DNA of 64,000 nucleotides from Rhizophlyctis rosea (GCA_027596075.1 JADGJC010000109.1:53747-117746), one strand, 5' to 3'; shown: positions 47,022-59,223, counted from the first letter of the stretch. Made by a program: numbers and translations. Notes: a model not told the origin generated them from the letters alone.

Positions 47022-49817
47022 CTCAACCCTCCTCCCACTAAACACATCCCTCCAACTACCCCCGGGAATTTCCACCCGCGTCCCCTTCCACCCCCCACCC
47101 TCCTTCACACCAACCCAAAACCGTCCCGCAACAACCACCACACCCCCACTCCGCCCAAAAGCCACCACCCGTCGTTTTTCCGCTCCGTCGACGGGGAGGG
47201 GGTCGTACGTCGCATGTTCCCCCACAAAAATATCCGGCCTATCACGCCTCAACCTCAACAACCGCGAAACAACATACAACTTCGCACGCCCCGTAGCATC
47301 AATCTGCGGAAGATGCACACCCTGCTCATTCACAACACCCCCACCATACTCCCTATCTAACTCCTCCAACGTACTCCTCCGAACGGCGTAGTCCACCGGG
47401 CGACGGTTGTCCGGGTCGACGAGGGAGTAATCTTCCATTTCGCAGCCTTGATAAACGTCCGGCACACCCGGCATGAGGAGTTGGATGGCTTTTTGACTCA
47501 AAGCATTCAACCTCCCATACCCCGCAATCCTCGCAACGAATTTCTCGATCCGTCCCACCAATTCCGAATCTCCCAAAACACCCCTCACAAAGCCCCGAAC
47601 AGATTCCTCAAACTCCTCATCCTGCTCCGTATGCGTCGTAAAAACCTTCCCCTCCCTAACAGCCTTCTCCAAATACCCAATCACCCTCTCCTCAGAAATA
47701 GGCCACGCACCCACAACAGTCTGCCAAACTAAATACTCCGTATTCCGATCCGGAAGATTCTCCCCTTTACTCCTAACCCACATCTTCCGTTCAGCATACT
47801 CGCTCCAATTCCTCACTTCCGCTCCCCACTCCTCCGGTATTTCGGAGAGGACGGCAACACGAGTCCGCACGTCTTCGCTCCGTTTCGTATCGTGTGTAGA
47901 GAGTGTCGTCATACTTAACGGCCAGTCCTTCTGCATGGCTATACATGCGGTGTGGAAGTCCTCAACGGATTTACCGAATACACCGGGGTCGCCGCCGACT
48001 TCATTTAGGGCTGTGAGACGGAAGTAGCGGTAGAAGGCTGTGTCTTCGACGCCTTTGGCCATGACGGGGCCGCAGGTTTGTTGGAAGCGGGAGACGAATT
48101 CCGCTCCTTGTGGTGAGGTGGGCGAGGATTTACCTAATGCGGCGCGGTAGATGAAGGAGAATTCCTTGTCGCGTTTACCAGCCAGGGAGCGTTGGGCGAT
48201 TGTCAGAGCTTCGTCGAGGTGGTGGAGAGCTTCGTGGTCGGGTTCGATGCCTGGTTGGATATATGCGCGGTAGACTCCGAATGCAGTAAGGTATTCCGCT
48301 AGGGCCTCGCGGATTGCGTCGCGGGTTAGGTGTTGAGCTTCCGCGTCGTCTTTTTGAATGATGACGAGGAGGGAGACGAGACGTTCTAGTTCTGCTACGA
48401 GGGATTTTGTAACGATGAGTTTCTTGCTTTCTGCTACGATGGCGGGGAAGTCTTTTCCTTTGAAGGGGCCGGCAAAGTGTTGGTAGATGTCTGTGAGGGC
48501 GTTTTCGCCGGTTGGGTCCACGAGAAGACCCGTGAGACGGATGAGGGAGTCGTAGCCGCTTGTGCCTTGGCATTTCCAGGTGTTGGGGAGGTTTTCACCT
48601 TCTTCGAGGATCTTTTCGATGACTACCCAGGATCCTTGTGTTGCGTCGGAGAGGCGGTCGACGTAGGCTTTGGGGTCTGCGAGACCGTCGGGGTGGTCAA
48701 CGCGGAGGCCGTCGAGGGCCCCGGATTGGAGTTGGGAGAGGATGAGGGCGTGGGTTTGTTTGAAGATTTCGGGGTCTTCGACGCGAATGCCGGCAAGGGT
48801 TGTTACGTCGAAGAAGCGGCGATAGTTTAGGGTGCCGTTGAGGGTTGTACGCCAGAAGGCGGGGAGGTAGTGCTGAGCATCTATCAATGCTTTGATGTCA
48901 TCCTTCTTACTTTCCGTGCCAGGCGCAATGGGAAAAACGTGACTCCAATATCTAATAATCAACTCATCCTCCCCATCTGGACCCTTGCCATTCTCAACCT
49001 TCAATTCTCCGTTTTTGATGATTTCCTCCAATTGGGAGCCAAGGACGGGAAGGATGACTTTGTTCTTAAGTTGTGGGTGATCCCATTCTACGTCGAACCA
49101 TGACGCGTATGGAGAATTGCGACCGTGTTTTAGGAGCGACCACCAGTAGGGATTTAGGTTCTCTGGGTCGGAGACGGAGACGTGGTTGGGGACGATGTCG
49201 GCTATAGCGCCCATGGATGTTTTGCGAAGAGTTTGGGATAGATGGTTGAAACTCTGCGTGGTTGAGAAACAGTGGGTTAGGTTGGTGACGCGTGAATGAA
49301 ACTACGGTATATAAAACATGTAGTACGTACCTCCTCGCCCCCAAGCTCGTGATTGATGCGACGATGATCGACGACATCGTAACCGTGCGCTGAACCGGGT
49401 GATGCCTACACCAAAAACGAAGCTGTCGTCAGTGACAGAGTATACTTGGAAGCCTTTCAACGCGTTCTCAACATGAATGACCCCCAATGCACCACTCCTT
49501 GGAAGAAGTCATTTGTTCCCAATCAATTGAGCACTGTCCGCATAAAAAAGGTTTTTGGGGTCCTCCTACCGGTGTTGACACCCGCCTGCAAGCACGAATT
49601 CTCAAACCATGGGTTCACATACCTGCAAATATGGCGAACAATATAGATGCGTAACACCGAGCTTGCTCAAGTAATCAACCTGTTCAGCGGCCTTATCGAA
49701 ACCAAACTCTTTCCGCAGCTGTACACGATAAGTTGACACTGGGATGGGTCGGCCAGAGGCGGGACGGTGCGGATGGTGGTAACGCGTATTTGTCGGTGGA
49801 GTTAGTTCTGCAGCCAT
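47022..49817 (-). CDS. treY: Maltooligosyl trehalose synthase (GH13), C-terminus lost in gap
   Basis: Three exons in phase 0: 49817-49623 (donor GTATGT), 49405-49331 (donor GTACGT) and 49253 to the gap, about 835 residues to the gap. TreY converts the reducing-end maltosyl unit of maltooligosaccharides to a trehalosyl unit; TreZ normally then releases trehalose. Signatures: [20 protein letters not shown] at the N-terminus, [53 protein letters not shown] (nucleophile Asp), [11 protein letters not shown] (acid/base Glu), and [13 protein letters not shown]. About the last 20 family residues are missing in the gap. The family is bacterial and archaeal; fungi usually make trehalose from UDP-glucose. 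Spliceosomal introns show it is a resident gene rather than contamination. Confidence 0.92.
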
Positions 49818-50284
49818 TGTCCGTAAGGTAAGCAGGTAATGTGGTCTTGTATGGTTGGGGCCTATAGGCAAAGTGCGAGAAGAGTATGTCAAGATCAGCA
49901 GGAGGGGATTTAGGGGAAGGAAGTAGGTAGGTATTTATGGGGGGGGGGAAGGGCCCAGCCCAAAGCACGATGTGATGCTGCGCCACAAGCATCATGACGT
50001 CAGGTCAATTTGAGCACCGCAGTCTACAGAATCAGACCAATCGCCAGAACCGTGAGGCTTACCCCCGCAGCAGCCTTCCCGTTCCTTGCCCCTTTCCCAT
50101 TCCCACGAACAAACTGCCAACAACACCTAGCGGTGTGCCAACCACCTACCATACAACGCAACCTCGTTCGGAACATCTTCTCCTATTGAACCCAAGCGAG
50201 CGACGGAATAAACGAAGTCATCTGGACTGCACCGTGTTGGCAGCTCGGTCTGTCAAGGTCCTTAGCAAAGTCAACTTGGTTACC
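49818..50284. other. Bidirectional intergenic region
   Basis: Between two divergent starts. Includes a G-run at 49939-49948. An open frame begins at 49994, but its first ~97 codons look like leader sequence. Confidence 0.4.
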
Positions 50285-51246
50285 ATGTTCTTCAATCTGT
50301 GGCCCCTCCATATTTTGGCGAACCGCTGTATGCGCACAACCCCACCCTTCCAATCTCTCAAGCTCCAGTATGCTAGCATTGCCTCTGCGCCGTCCCTTGC
50401 AATGCCCTCAAATAGCCACATCCATCAACCTGACAGAATATACCGCCGATATATTCCAGCTGAAGACGCAAAGCTGCTACAATGGCACAAAGAAGGCACT
50501 AACCTGCGAACAATAGCATATCGGTTGAACCGTCTTGAAGGTTCCTGTTACCTGCGCACAAAACGTCTCATGCATCGTCCAGCTCGTGTGGGGCCTTGGA
50601 CAACTTTGGAAAAGAAAGCTCTGATGCAGGCTGTAGAAGATGCTCGACTTGACAACAAATCACGCTGGGTTGCCGCATATGCCAGAGTGTGGGACGGTCT
50701 CCTCACGATGTGTATTATCAATTGAGGAAAATTTACTCGTCTGCCAAAGTAGGCCCATTCACTTCGGTAGAGGCAACAGAAATGGAGAGTATGGTGCTAT
50801 TTGCAAAGGCAAGGAATTGCCCAGTGCCTTGGTCTCATATTGCCCGGAAACTTAATAGGCGGTTGACGGATGTCTGGGCGTTTTGGCGGAACAACTGCAC
50901 GGGACTTCGTTCGGGAGCCTGGTCACGGGAAGAAGATGCAGCAATAGACAAGGGCGTAGCATCTGCAGCTAGAGATGGAATTTCACCTCGGTGGGCTCAA
51001 ATTGCACGGTCATCGAACAGAAGACCTAGTGATGTGCGCAAGCGGTGGCATACTCTTCTCCTCAGGAAGTTGCCAGGGGCAGACGTGAGAGATCGATGGT
51101 CGCAAGATGAGGAGAAGAAGCTACTCGAAATGGCAGCATCGTACAACCCTTTCAAACGTGTTCCGTGGAAGAGATTGAAAGGCAACATGCAACGATCTCC
51201 GCGAGCAATGAGTTTCAAGTACTGGAAACTTTGTAACCAGAAGTGA
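50285..51246 (+). CDS. Protein with five Myb/SANT-like repeats (frame broken in repeat 2)
   Basis: Successive helix-turn-helix repeats start at YIPAEDAKLLQWHKEG, GPWTTLEKKALMQAVE, GPFTSVEATEMESMVLF, GAWSREEDAAIDKGVAS and DRWSQDEEKKLLEMAAS. Each is followed by a W..IA..LNRR..DV..+W type third helix. Such tandem repeats bind DNA. In repeat 2 the frame must shift by one base at about 50685-50693 (GAGTGTGGG): upstream reads RWVAAYARV, downstream resumes GRSPHDVYYQLRKI. A single missing base would give the expected VVGRSPHDV. The N-terminus from 50285 (MFFNLWPLHILANRC) is hydrophobic and basic, so a start at 50402 (MPSNSHIHQPD) is equally possible. The nearest kinds of protein are multi-repeat Myb factors such as SNAPc or REB1 types. 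Confidence 0.68.
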
Positions 51247-54200
51247 TTTGGAAACGTTGTAATCAAAAATCATTTGGATTCTGAATGGTGCGGCAGTTGC
51301 ACTGCACTTCCTTCCGCAATTTGCAATGGCCCCTGCCGGTGGACCTAATGTTCCATTCACTTCTTCAGGCACCTCCTCTGATTGGCATTGCAACCCCTGC
51401 TCGCAGTTAGCCAAGGTTTCCAGTTTCATAGCGGCATGCAGCAGATGCTTTTGTACGTCTTCATCAATGCAGCTCTGTATCCCACCCAGCCGTTTTTTTC
51501 AAGTTCTTGAAGCCACCTGCATAGCTTATTTTGAACATACTGATTCGAGGAATGGCATACTGACCGAGAAGACTTTGTCCATCTTCCCACAACTCGGCCA
51601 AAACTTCTCCGGGGCATCGCCCGGTCCCTCTCCCTTGATCTGTTAAAACCCCGGCCGGGCCGTTTGTGGGATGTACTGGTATCCCCCCAAAAACACATTG
51701 GAGAGAAGCTATTGGGTTCTGGCCTATGCACAGCATTCGTCTGTCCCATGTTGATCTTAGCTTTTTTACAATAACCATGATTACCATATCCAGTTACATC
51801 TTCCATATTAGTCATATTGCGAATATCTGCCGCACCTGTCCACTTTCAAACATCCCACTTCGTAGAGGCGAGCGACGTGGGTCTTCTGCAAAGGGACAAA
51901 CTCGAAAGCAACTATTCATGAAAGGGATGAGCAAATGGTCACCATCTGTCCAATACAGTGTCTCTTTCCTTCTCATTTGTTTTTGCTCGTATCTCTACTG
52001 TTATCTTTGGCAAAAGAAGAAATCTCCATCTACAATCACGGCTACTTTTCGTGCGTTCCAGGATGAGCGGAACATAGACGGTGACAGCTTGTACGATGTC
52101 CTCATCTCCACAATTGCCCTGATCAGTGTGCTCAAGGGTTCCGTCATACAGATCGGTTTTATCATGCCTTCCTCGACGTCACTTGGCAGGAAGTTACCCC
52201 CCAGCAAGTGATTCCATTCAAGCTCCGATGCTTAACCCATCGACTCGATCAATAGCAGCTCAGTCTTGCCTCCCTTCCTTTCTATTCGGGTAATAGGATG
52301 GTGAGAACGGTGCCCGTTGATAACTACAAACGAATACTTCTCAAGTCTTGTGATGCCCCCCCGACGGAAAAGGCAATTGGGACAATCTAAATGCATTGCC
52401 ATGTAGCAAAACAAAAAGTTATGGGGACAAGCGAAGTGGAATCAAACTGGAAGCGTGCAAGGATCCGCACAGTTTACTACACGTTCTCTCCTACATGGCA
52501 ATGGCAAGCGTTCATACCTCCAAGAATGCTTTCAGTGTGCGTGGGTAGCAAGCGTCCATTCCTTTCAGAAAACTGTTAGTGCGTGGCGCATCTACATACT
52601 GCCCCTTAGAATTTCCGGGAGGACTAAACTGACATATGCTTCCGGTACATCTGCCCACTTTTTCATTTGGTTCCTACATGCAAAGTGGCAGCGAGTATTC
52701 TTGAACAGACTGGAGAGATTCTTCACAGTGAGCAAAGTCCCCTTCAGAACCTCAGAATTGATCTAGTGTGACGAGATGATGATATAAACCTCAATTGATC
52801 TTGCAATCCCATCTTGGCCACGTTTTTCCACTTTTTTGCCTGTTGTTGACGCAGGCCAAAAAGTAAGTCTGTTTGAATGACATCTTGAATAAAGCGTCCA
52901 GATGCATCATCTGCATCATCTGATATCAATGCCAGTAGTGTACAGCTCCAACTTCCTGCCCATTTACAAGATACACAGAACAACATCTCCTATGCTCTCT
53001 TGAAGATACGAGATTTATGCTGATAAATGGAGCGCGACTGCCAGCTTTACTGACAATCACCCGTGTGGGACATGCTTCTACAACACAATTCCTAACTTAG
53101 GCTTCTTTTTTTTGGCGCTGAGGTGTGGTTGGTATAACAGATGGGTCCAGCAAGAATGGAAGAGTTCAAGCGCGGGGTCCTTGCGAGCATCACTGATCAT
53201 GCGTCTCGGCTGATTTCAGCATTGAAGTCGTATTGTGTTGGGCTTGTGAGCTGCATCTCGACATCCAGCTTACAAGTGGTGCATGACCATGTAACGATGT
53301 CTTCCAAGATTACGAGCATCATACTAACGGCAGCTCACTTCAGGATCGGTGATATTTTTGTGCGGAAGAAGATCCGTCTAGCATGAGCGGTTCAAGCGGC
53401 CCTGTATGCCATTCCAAGAGTCGCACGCTCATGACTTGCATTTCCATTTTTTGCCCCTGCAGTTTCAACCATTTCTCTTGCCTTCGAATCTATCAAGCAT
53501 CATTGCAGCATGGCTTCCTAATAATCACATTCGGGGATATTTCAATGATACAGCTGGAAGAACCATCATTTGATGGACCTGTGCTCTGGGCGTTCAGCCA
53601 GCTCTAGCTTTTTTTCCGCCAGTTGTCAGTCTCGATCATCTCACGCTCAATGGCTGGTAATCTTCCATGCAGCGCCACCCCATTGGGATTCGTGGCGCAC
53701 TTTGATTGCGCTATGAAGCGTCCCGACACCTGTGCTTCCTAGGCTCTCGTCGCTATGTATGCTGGTGCATTGCTTAGAGGGTGGGGCCTTCAATGCCTAG
53801 GAGGGATTGAAAGGTCATACGGAGCGTACTGAGTGTGGCTGTTGAAGCTTGGCGATAAGGGGGCGATGACATCCCGTACTACTTGTGAGATCATATCATT
53901 CATAGAAATCGCATCAAATAACTCTTACCGCTGCAGGCCCAAAAGTCGAGGCTTGCTCTGTGGGCCATACTACCTTCTAAAAGCTAGATCATGTAAGCGT
54001 GTTGCCCTCTGTCGCTTCCACATTAAGTCAGCACCTTCAGTTGATGAGCTGTTACCTGATCAACTCTCACTTGAAGGCACATGGCGCTCCTCATTCTCCT
54101 GGAGACTCTGCTCGTGTTACGGGCAATCTACTCTTTCTTTCCACGATCTTGAATGATATCTGCCCGCCAACTTCGCAACAGCGCGAGTCCCATCCTGAAA

Positions 54201-55001
54201 TGTAGTAGCAATGCGCAAAAAGATGCGCATCCCTGCAGAAGTCGCCGGATCTAGGAAGAGGTAATGTGAATGCTGCAGCGCCGGATGTCATGTCATGTAC
54301 ATGACTTGTGCGATACACCAAATAATTTTAAGAAAACGTTGGACATAGCTGGTTAAAGATGTGACGACAAGAGTGTTATACGACGATCGGGTCTTGTAAA
54401 TGACCAGTAAGCCCAATGAACGCACGGGCGTTCATGACCGCCAGAAGTTTGCCGATGGACAACTCGATAGGAAGGCCGATCCAACTTTAACGGCTTGAAA
54501 GACGACATATAGTACCATTTCCATAAGCGCGTTTTCAGTGTGGAGGTCAGGACTTCTTTCAAAATCCACACATACCGGGTGACCGAGTTTTCTTGTCTTC
54601 TTTCGAAGTGCATGTGCACCAGCCGGCTAATCTTCACCCGCCACTTCACCTGCAAGCATCGAGTCAACTCCCTTCAGTCCTCTCCCTGTACAAATTCTGG
54701 TTGACAAAACGTCCAAGAGGGCAAGATGTTGTTGAATATTTGTGCCGCTTTGGTGTCCTTTTCCTGTAACCCGAAGTGGCTGGACTGATCAAGCAGTTGA
54801 TAAATTAACCATCATTCACAAGTCGAGCCGATAAGTGCACCCACCGTGTGACTGGTGAAAACGAGCTCCACCCAACGAAATCAGGAGACTGTGTATTTTC
54901 GAGTTTTTCGTTTCTTCTTAGGTTGAAGGTTTCATGTACAAGCTTCGCCTTTTTGAACATTTAAAATATATCTCTATCAATTCGCCAACGTCCCCCGAGA
55001 C
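51247..55001. other. Gene-poor region with apparent gene remnants
   Basis: 3.75 kb with scattered coding-like fragments, mostly on the minus strand (for example 52986-52744). None can be joined into an open gene. One remnant is listed separately. Confidence 0.45.
52001..52414 (-). pseudogene. Degenerate gene fragment with in-frame stop
   Basis: One reading frame runs from 52414 to 52001 with coding-like sequence on both sides of a single TAA (52234-52232): KYSFVVINGHRSHHPITRIE before it, and SELEWNHLLGGNFLPSDVEE, TEPLSTLIRAIVEMRTSYKL and VAVIVDGDFFFCQ after it. The same frame on both sides of one stop suggests a decayed gene. Family unknown. Confidence 0.35.
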
Positions 55002-56984
55002 ATGTCAGAGCCATTCCCGTGGGTCCCATGGGAAGTTCTGCGCCGTATCTTCATCCACGTCCAACCTAATATCGCCTTTCGCGCCGGTGTCCTCTACGCT
55101 GTTCTAAGTCGGAGTTCGGATCGCAAAGCCCAATACCTCAATGACGCCGTCGGCATTCGTAACGACGCAATTCTTCGACTGGAGTGTGCTACGGTCGAAC
55201 GGGCATCGGAAAGGGGATCGGTGGCGCTTGTGGAATGGTGGCGCGATTGGGAGTGGAGGAAGAAGGGACGGAAGGTGAAGTGGTGGAGGTGTGTCGAAAG
55301 GGCGAGCGCTCATGGTCATATCACGATCCTTGAATGGTTCAAAGAGAGTGGGAAACAATTACAGTGGCCGGTGCCAGCGATGGAGGAGGCAAGTGCGAAT
55401 GGCCATGTTGCGGTTCTCAATTGGTGGCGGACGAATGGGATTTACCACCTTTTTGGTGAGGACGAGGAGAGGGAAGAGGTGGACGAGGATGTCAAGATTG
55501 TCATGCGGTACACGTGGTGTCATAATCGGTTGGATGGGAAGAAGGCGATGGATATGGCCAGCGCCAATGGACACGTCGATGTCTTGGAGTGGTGGCGGTG
55601 GAGTGGATTGGAAACGCCCTGGACGGAAGCGGCGATTAACGAAGCGAGCGCCAATGGGCATCTTGCGGTCCTGGAATGGTGGAAACAGAGCGAGGAGGAG
55701 TTTGAGTGGAATGCTAATGCGATAGACGAAGCAAGCGCAAACGGGCATATTCACATCTTGGATTGGTGGAAGTGGAATGGGTTGCACTTGCTGTGGACGG
55801 AGAAAGCCATTGACGGTGCAAGTGCCAACGGTCATGTTGCGGTTCTGGAATGGTGGATGGAGAGTGGGCTCGAATTGGAGTATTCAAATGCGGCGATGGA
55901 TGATGCAACAAAAAAGGGGGACCTTTCTGTCCTCGATTGGTGGAGGCATACGGAATCGGCATTGAGGGAGAGGGGCTTGGGGCTGAAATATTCGAGGAAT
56001 GGGATAGATTGGGCACGCGGTCCCAGGACACTCTTGATCTTGAAGTGGTGGGCCAGCAGTGGATTGAGACCTCGGTACTCGGAAGCAGCGGCGGATAACC
56101 TTGGCGACAGCGATGATCTGGCGGAGCGCGAAATTTTGGAAATCCTTGATTGGTGGAAAACAAGTGGGTGGGATATGAAATGGTCGGAACGTGCTATTGA
56201 TAATGCCTGCATCAAGGGGCATATTGCGATGCTGGATTGGTGGAAGAACAGCGGGCTGGAACTAAAGTATGAGGAAGCCATGGATTGGGCATGTATATAC
56301 AGCCATGTCAAGGTTCTTGGCTGGTGGAAGAACAGCAGGCTGGAGCTCAAATACTGGGAACTTGCCATGGATAATGGATTTCATACCGACATTCTCGATT
56401 GGTGGATCAAGAGTGGGCTGCCAGTAGATTACACCATAGAGGCGATCGACGTGGCATCATCGGAAAATCGTGTGCAAGTTCTCGACTGGTGGATAGACAG
56501 TGGACTAGAGTTGAGATACACGGAAGTGGCAGTTGATGCGGCAAGTCGGCTTGGGTACCTCGATGTCTTGAATTGGTGGGTGAGACACGAGACAGAGTTG
56601 GCCAGACGGAACTTGACGATGAAGTGGTCTGAGAAAGCACTAGGGGGCGGGTACGACCGAGTCAAGGTTTTGGAATGGTGGAAGTCAAGCGGATTGGAAA
56701 TGAAGTATACGGCACTGGCGATTGATAAGGCGAGCTCTGCAGGGGACGTTGAGGCACTGGAATGGTGGACACAAAGCGGGTTGGAGGTGAAATACTCGGC
56801 GGCAGCGATTGAGGGCGCTTTGAAGAATCGTCAATACGAGGCCCTCAATTGGTGGGCGGCAAGTGGGTTTAGCGTCGAGGTTTCGAGCGATATCGTTTCG
56901 ATCATTTTCGAGAGCGCGGATTTCCAGTTGCTAAATTGGTTGAGGCAATTACCAACAACCATCAGTATTGCGTGGGCGAAGTAA
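55002..56984 (+). CDS. Chytrid-type ankyrin-like solenoid protein with F-box-like N-terminus
   Basis: Intronless, 660 residues. The N-terminus (PFPWVPWEVLRRIFIHVQPN) is F-box-like. From residue ~65 to the end there are about 19 tandem units of 27-36 residues with the pattern xAIDxASANGHVxVLEWWxxSGLExxYS. Clear units include KAMDMASANGHVDVLEWW, AAINEASANGHLAVLEWW, NAIDEASANGHIHILDWW and KAIDGASANGHVAVLEWW. The G-H and helix pattern resembles ankyrin repeats, with an invariant Trp pair replacing the usual second helix surface. Central units are nearly identical at DNA level while end units are diverged, which suggests repeat expansion from the middle. Inferred role: protein-binding adaptor, perhaps for an SCF ligase. 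Confidence 0.8.
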   Translation: MSEPFPWVPWEVLRRIFIHVQPNIAFRAGVLYAVLSRSSDRKAQYLNDAVGIRNDAILRLECATVERASERGSVALVEWWRDWEWRKKGRKVKWWRCVERASAHGHITILEWFKESGKQLQWPVPAMEEASANGHVAVLNWWRTNGIYHLFGEDEEREEVDEDVKIVMRYTWCHNRLDGKKAMDMASANGHVDVLEWWRWSGLETPWTEAAINEASANGHLAVLEWWKQSEEEFEWNANAIDEASANGHIHILDWWKWNGLHLLWTEKAIDGASANGHVAVLEWWMESGLELEYSNAAMDDATKKGDLSVLDWWRHTESALRERGLGLKYSRNGIDWARGPRTLLILKWWASSGLRPRYSEAAADNLGDSDDLAEREILEILDWWKTSGWDMKWSERAIDNACIKGHIAMLDWWKNSGLELKYEEAMDWACIYSHVKVLGWWKNSRLELKYWELAMDNGFHTDILDWWIKSGLPVDYTIEAIDVASSENRVQVLDWWIDSGLELRYTEVAVDAASRLGYLDVLNWWVRHETELARRNLTMKWSEKALGGGYDRVKVLEWWKSSGLEMKYTALAIDKASSAGDVEALEWWTQSGLEVKYSAAAIEGALKNRQYEALNWWAASGFSVEVSSDIVSIIFESADFQLLNWLRQLPTTISIAWAK

Positions 56985-57777
56985 GGGAGCGAGGATAACG
57001 CTGCCATATCGGCGAAAAGGGCTGTACCATACAACAATGATGGGAGGAAGTGCACGTCTCTGTAATATGCTCTGATACACACAGGTATCTTGATTGTGCC
57101 TGCCTATCTGATCCATATCAACCCACCACTTCCGTGTCACTCTCATAAGACTGCCAAATTCACCAGATTGAGAATTGCACGAGAAGAGCCCTAAAACACG
57201 GCATCGTATCCTTTCGGCAACCCGCTCTGTGCTCCTAACCATCCCACAACCCCAAAGTTGCGAAGTTCACCGCATCAAAACTGCTTCTGTGCTAGCACTT
57301 GTCAGCGGAGTTGATGGATTAGAAAAGCGAATACATGTATCGATATGTATGAGAAGGCGGATCCAGAGTGAAAGCTTGTTTGGAGAATGCCCAAATGAGG
57401 TTGGGGACAGAAAGGATTCCGTACTTGAGTCGCTGGTATTGTTTATCGCCCAATTAGCCATATGACGGCACCATAGCATTTCCTCCAATAACAAGCAAAT
57501 TCAGAATCATAGTATCTGCCGCTAGACCAGGACCAGCACGTTATGATTCGATCGGCATTGATCCGAGATCGGTATTCAAGAGATCTATATGGTGCATTAT
57601 TCAATCCGAATTTTGGGTGATTCACCCTTTCTCAATCAGACGATCGCCTCTAATCAATCTCGGAACAAAACTCATCAAACTGCTCCCAGCAACTATTTCC
57701 CTTTGCGGTCTGATATACCAAAAGTTCCAGACGTACAGCACCTCATATAAGTTCCTCGCAACCCTAACCCATCCTGG
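56985..57777. other. Intergenic, no gene seen
   Basis: About 800 bases; presumably the promoter of the next (+) gene. Confidence 0.4.
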
Positions 57778-59223
57778 ATGTCTGAAATCCTTTGGAACAG
57801 TATCCAAAATGGCCTCTACTTTGGCATCCACCAAATCCTCGACCAATTCCAAGTCACCGCCAACGCAGGAGAAGCGCCCGTATCCTACACCGCCACGCAA
57901 TTCTCCACCACCTTCGTCCAACAAGCCCGCCCAACCTTCACAAACCTCCTCCAAGCAGTCTACGTCCTCGGTCTAGGCACCATCGTCTCAATCGTAGGCT
58001 TCATCCTCTGGGCCCTCGCCACCATCCGTGTCCGAAATGCGCGCAACTGTTCAATGCTACTAGGCACACTGGTGTTGATCGTCCAACTCACCAGCTTGAC
58101 GCATTCGATTATTGCGGAGTTCCGGACCGGTGTCGTGGTGGGGATTTGGGCTAGTCTGAACATACCGATTATATGTGGCAGTTGTATTATTAGGAGTTTG
58201 AAGGTTATTTTGGATGAGCGGAAGAGGCGGTGGGCGACGTGGATTTCGTTGGGGTGTTTGGCGGTTTATGCGGTTGTGATTACGGCGGTGGTGTTCAAGG
58301 CTGCGGTGGATGATGAGCATATTAAGGGGTATCTTGAGCCGTAAGTTTTCATGTTCCTTGGGTACCCGAAGGAGGAGGGGGTTGGCGAGGTCACAAGGGC
58401 ATCGGTTTCTGAACATTTGCAACGGTCGAAAAGAAACTGAATGACTCTTGTCGTTCCTTTCTATCTCTCCCTTTCCTCTTTCTGCCGCAGCACAGCCCCC
58501 CTTGGACACGATACACGACTATTGTCTACCCCATTATTCACTGTATCTATGCCATTGGCGTTTTTGGAGTGTCGCTGGCAAGGCACGTGATGCGGACGAG
58601 AACAGTATTGAAGAGCTCGACACAGCAGGATACTTACATGGTCAGTGTTGGCTTTTGACCTCGCTCTTGCTTCCTGCATCGGCACGACGACACCACGACG
58701 TGTGTGAACTAGCGTTTAGATGCCTTCCTTCGATGGCCTACTGACCCGTTTCCTTCCGTTTCCGTGCAAATATAGTTGGCGGTGGTCAGTCACATCTGTG
58801 GTGTTGTGACAACTTTGCTATGGCTCGGCTCTATGGGGGTTTTGATCTACTCTGTAAATGTCTCAATTTTCATCCTGCCCAACCCTTGTCTTCCACGTCG
58901 ACTTTCGGCTTACCCATTCCCCGCGTTTGGAACAGGTCAACCGTCCCTCACAAATCGACTCCTACAACATCTTCTTCGTCACATTCATCCCCACTATTGA
59001 ATTTATCAACGACAATTTCGTTCCCGTCGCCCGTGTGTTCTTCCCGAAGTGGATTACAACAACATTTGGACCCGTCGGAGAGAGTATGGGGGGTTCAACT
59101 GTCGGCGAGAGTAGGTCCAGTAGAACGGAGCTTCACAGAAGTGTTCGGGAGTCTAGGGGAATGGATTCACTGACTACTGTAGAGAGAGGGAAGGGTGGAG
59201 GTGGGGTTACTGTTGTTGAGTAG
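57778..59223 (+). CDS. Seven-transmembrane protein
   Basis: Four exons: 57778 to about 58341 (donor GTAAGT after LEP); PPWTRYTTIVYPIIH to STQQDTYM (ends ~58639, donor GTCAGT); LAVVSHICGVVTTLLWLGSM (58776-58852, donor GTAAAT); and VNRPSQIDSYNIFFVTFIP to the TAG at 59223. Hydrophobic segments: LGLGTIVSIVGFILWALATI, CSMLLGTLVLIVQLTSLTHS, VVVGIWASLNIPIICGSCII, WISLGCLAVYAVVITAVVF, VYPIIHCIYAIGVFGVSLA, VSHICGVVTTLLWLGSMGVL and IFFVTFIPTIEFI, i.e. seven. The C-terminal tail is Ser/Gly-rich and cytosolic-like. No known receptor motif. It lacks the long loop of the 7-TM protein at 39465 and shows no obvious relation to it. Confidence 0.6.

Noticed and set aside
51666..52211. 181-codon plus-strand frame with hydrophobic segments
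   Set aside because: Opposes the better-looking minus-strand fragment at 52207-52001 and has no family pattern.
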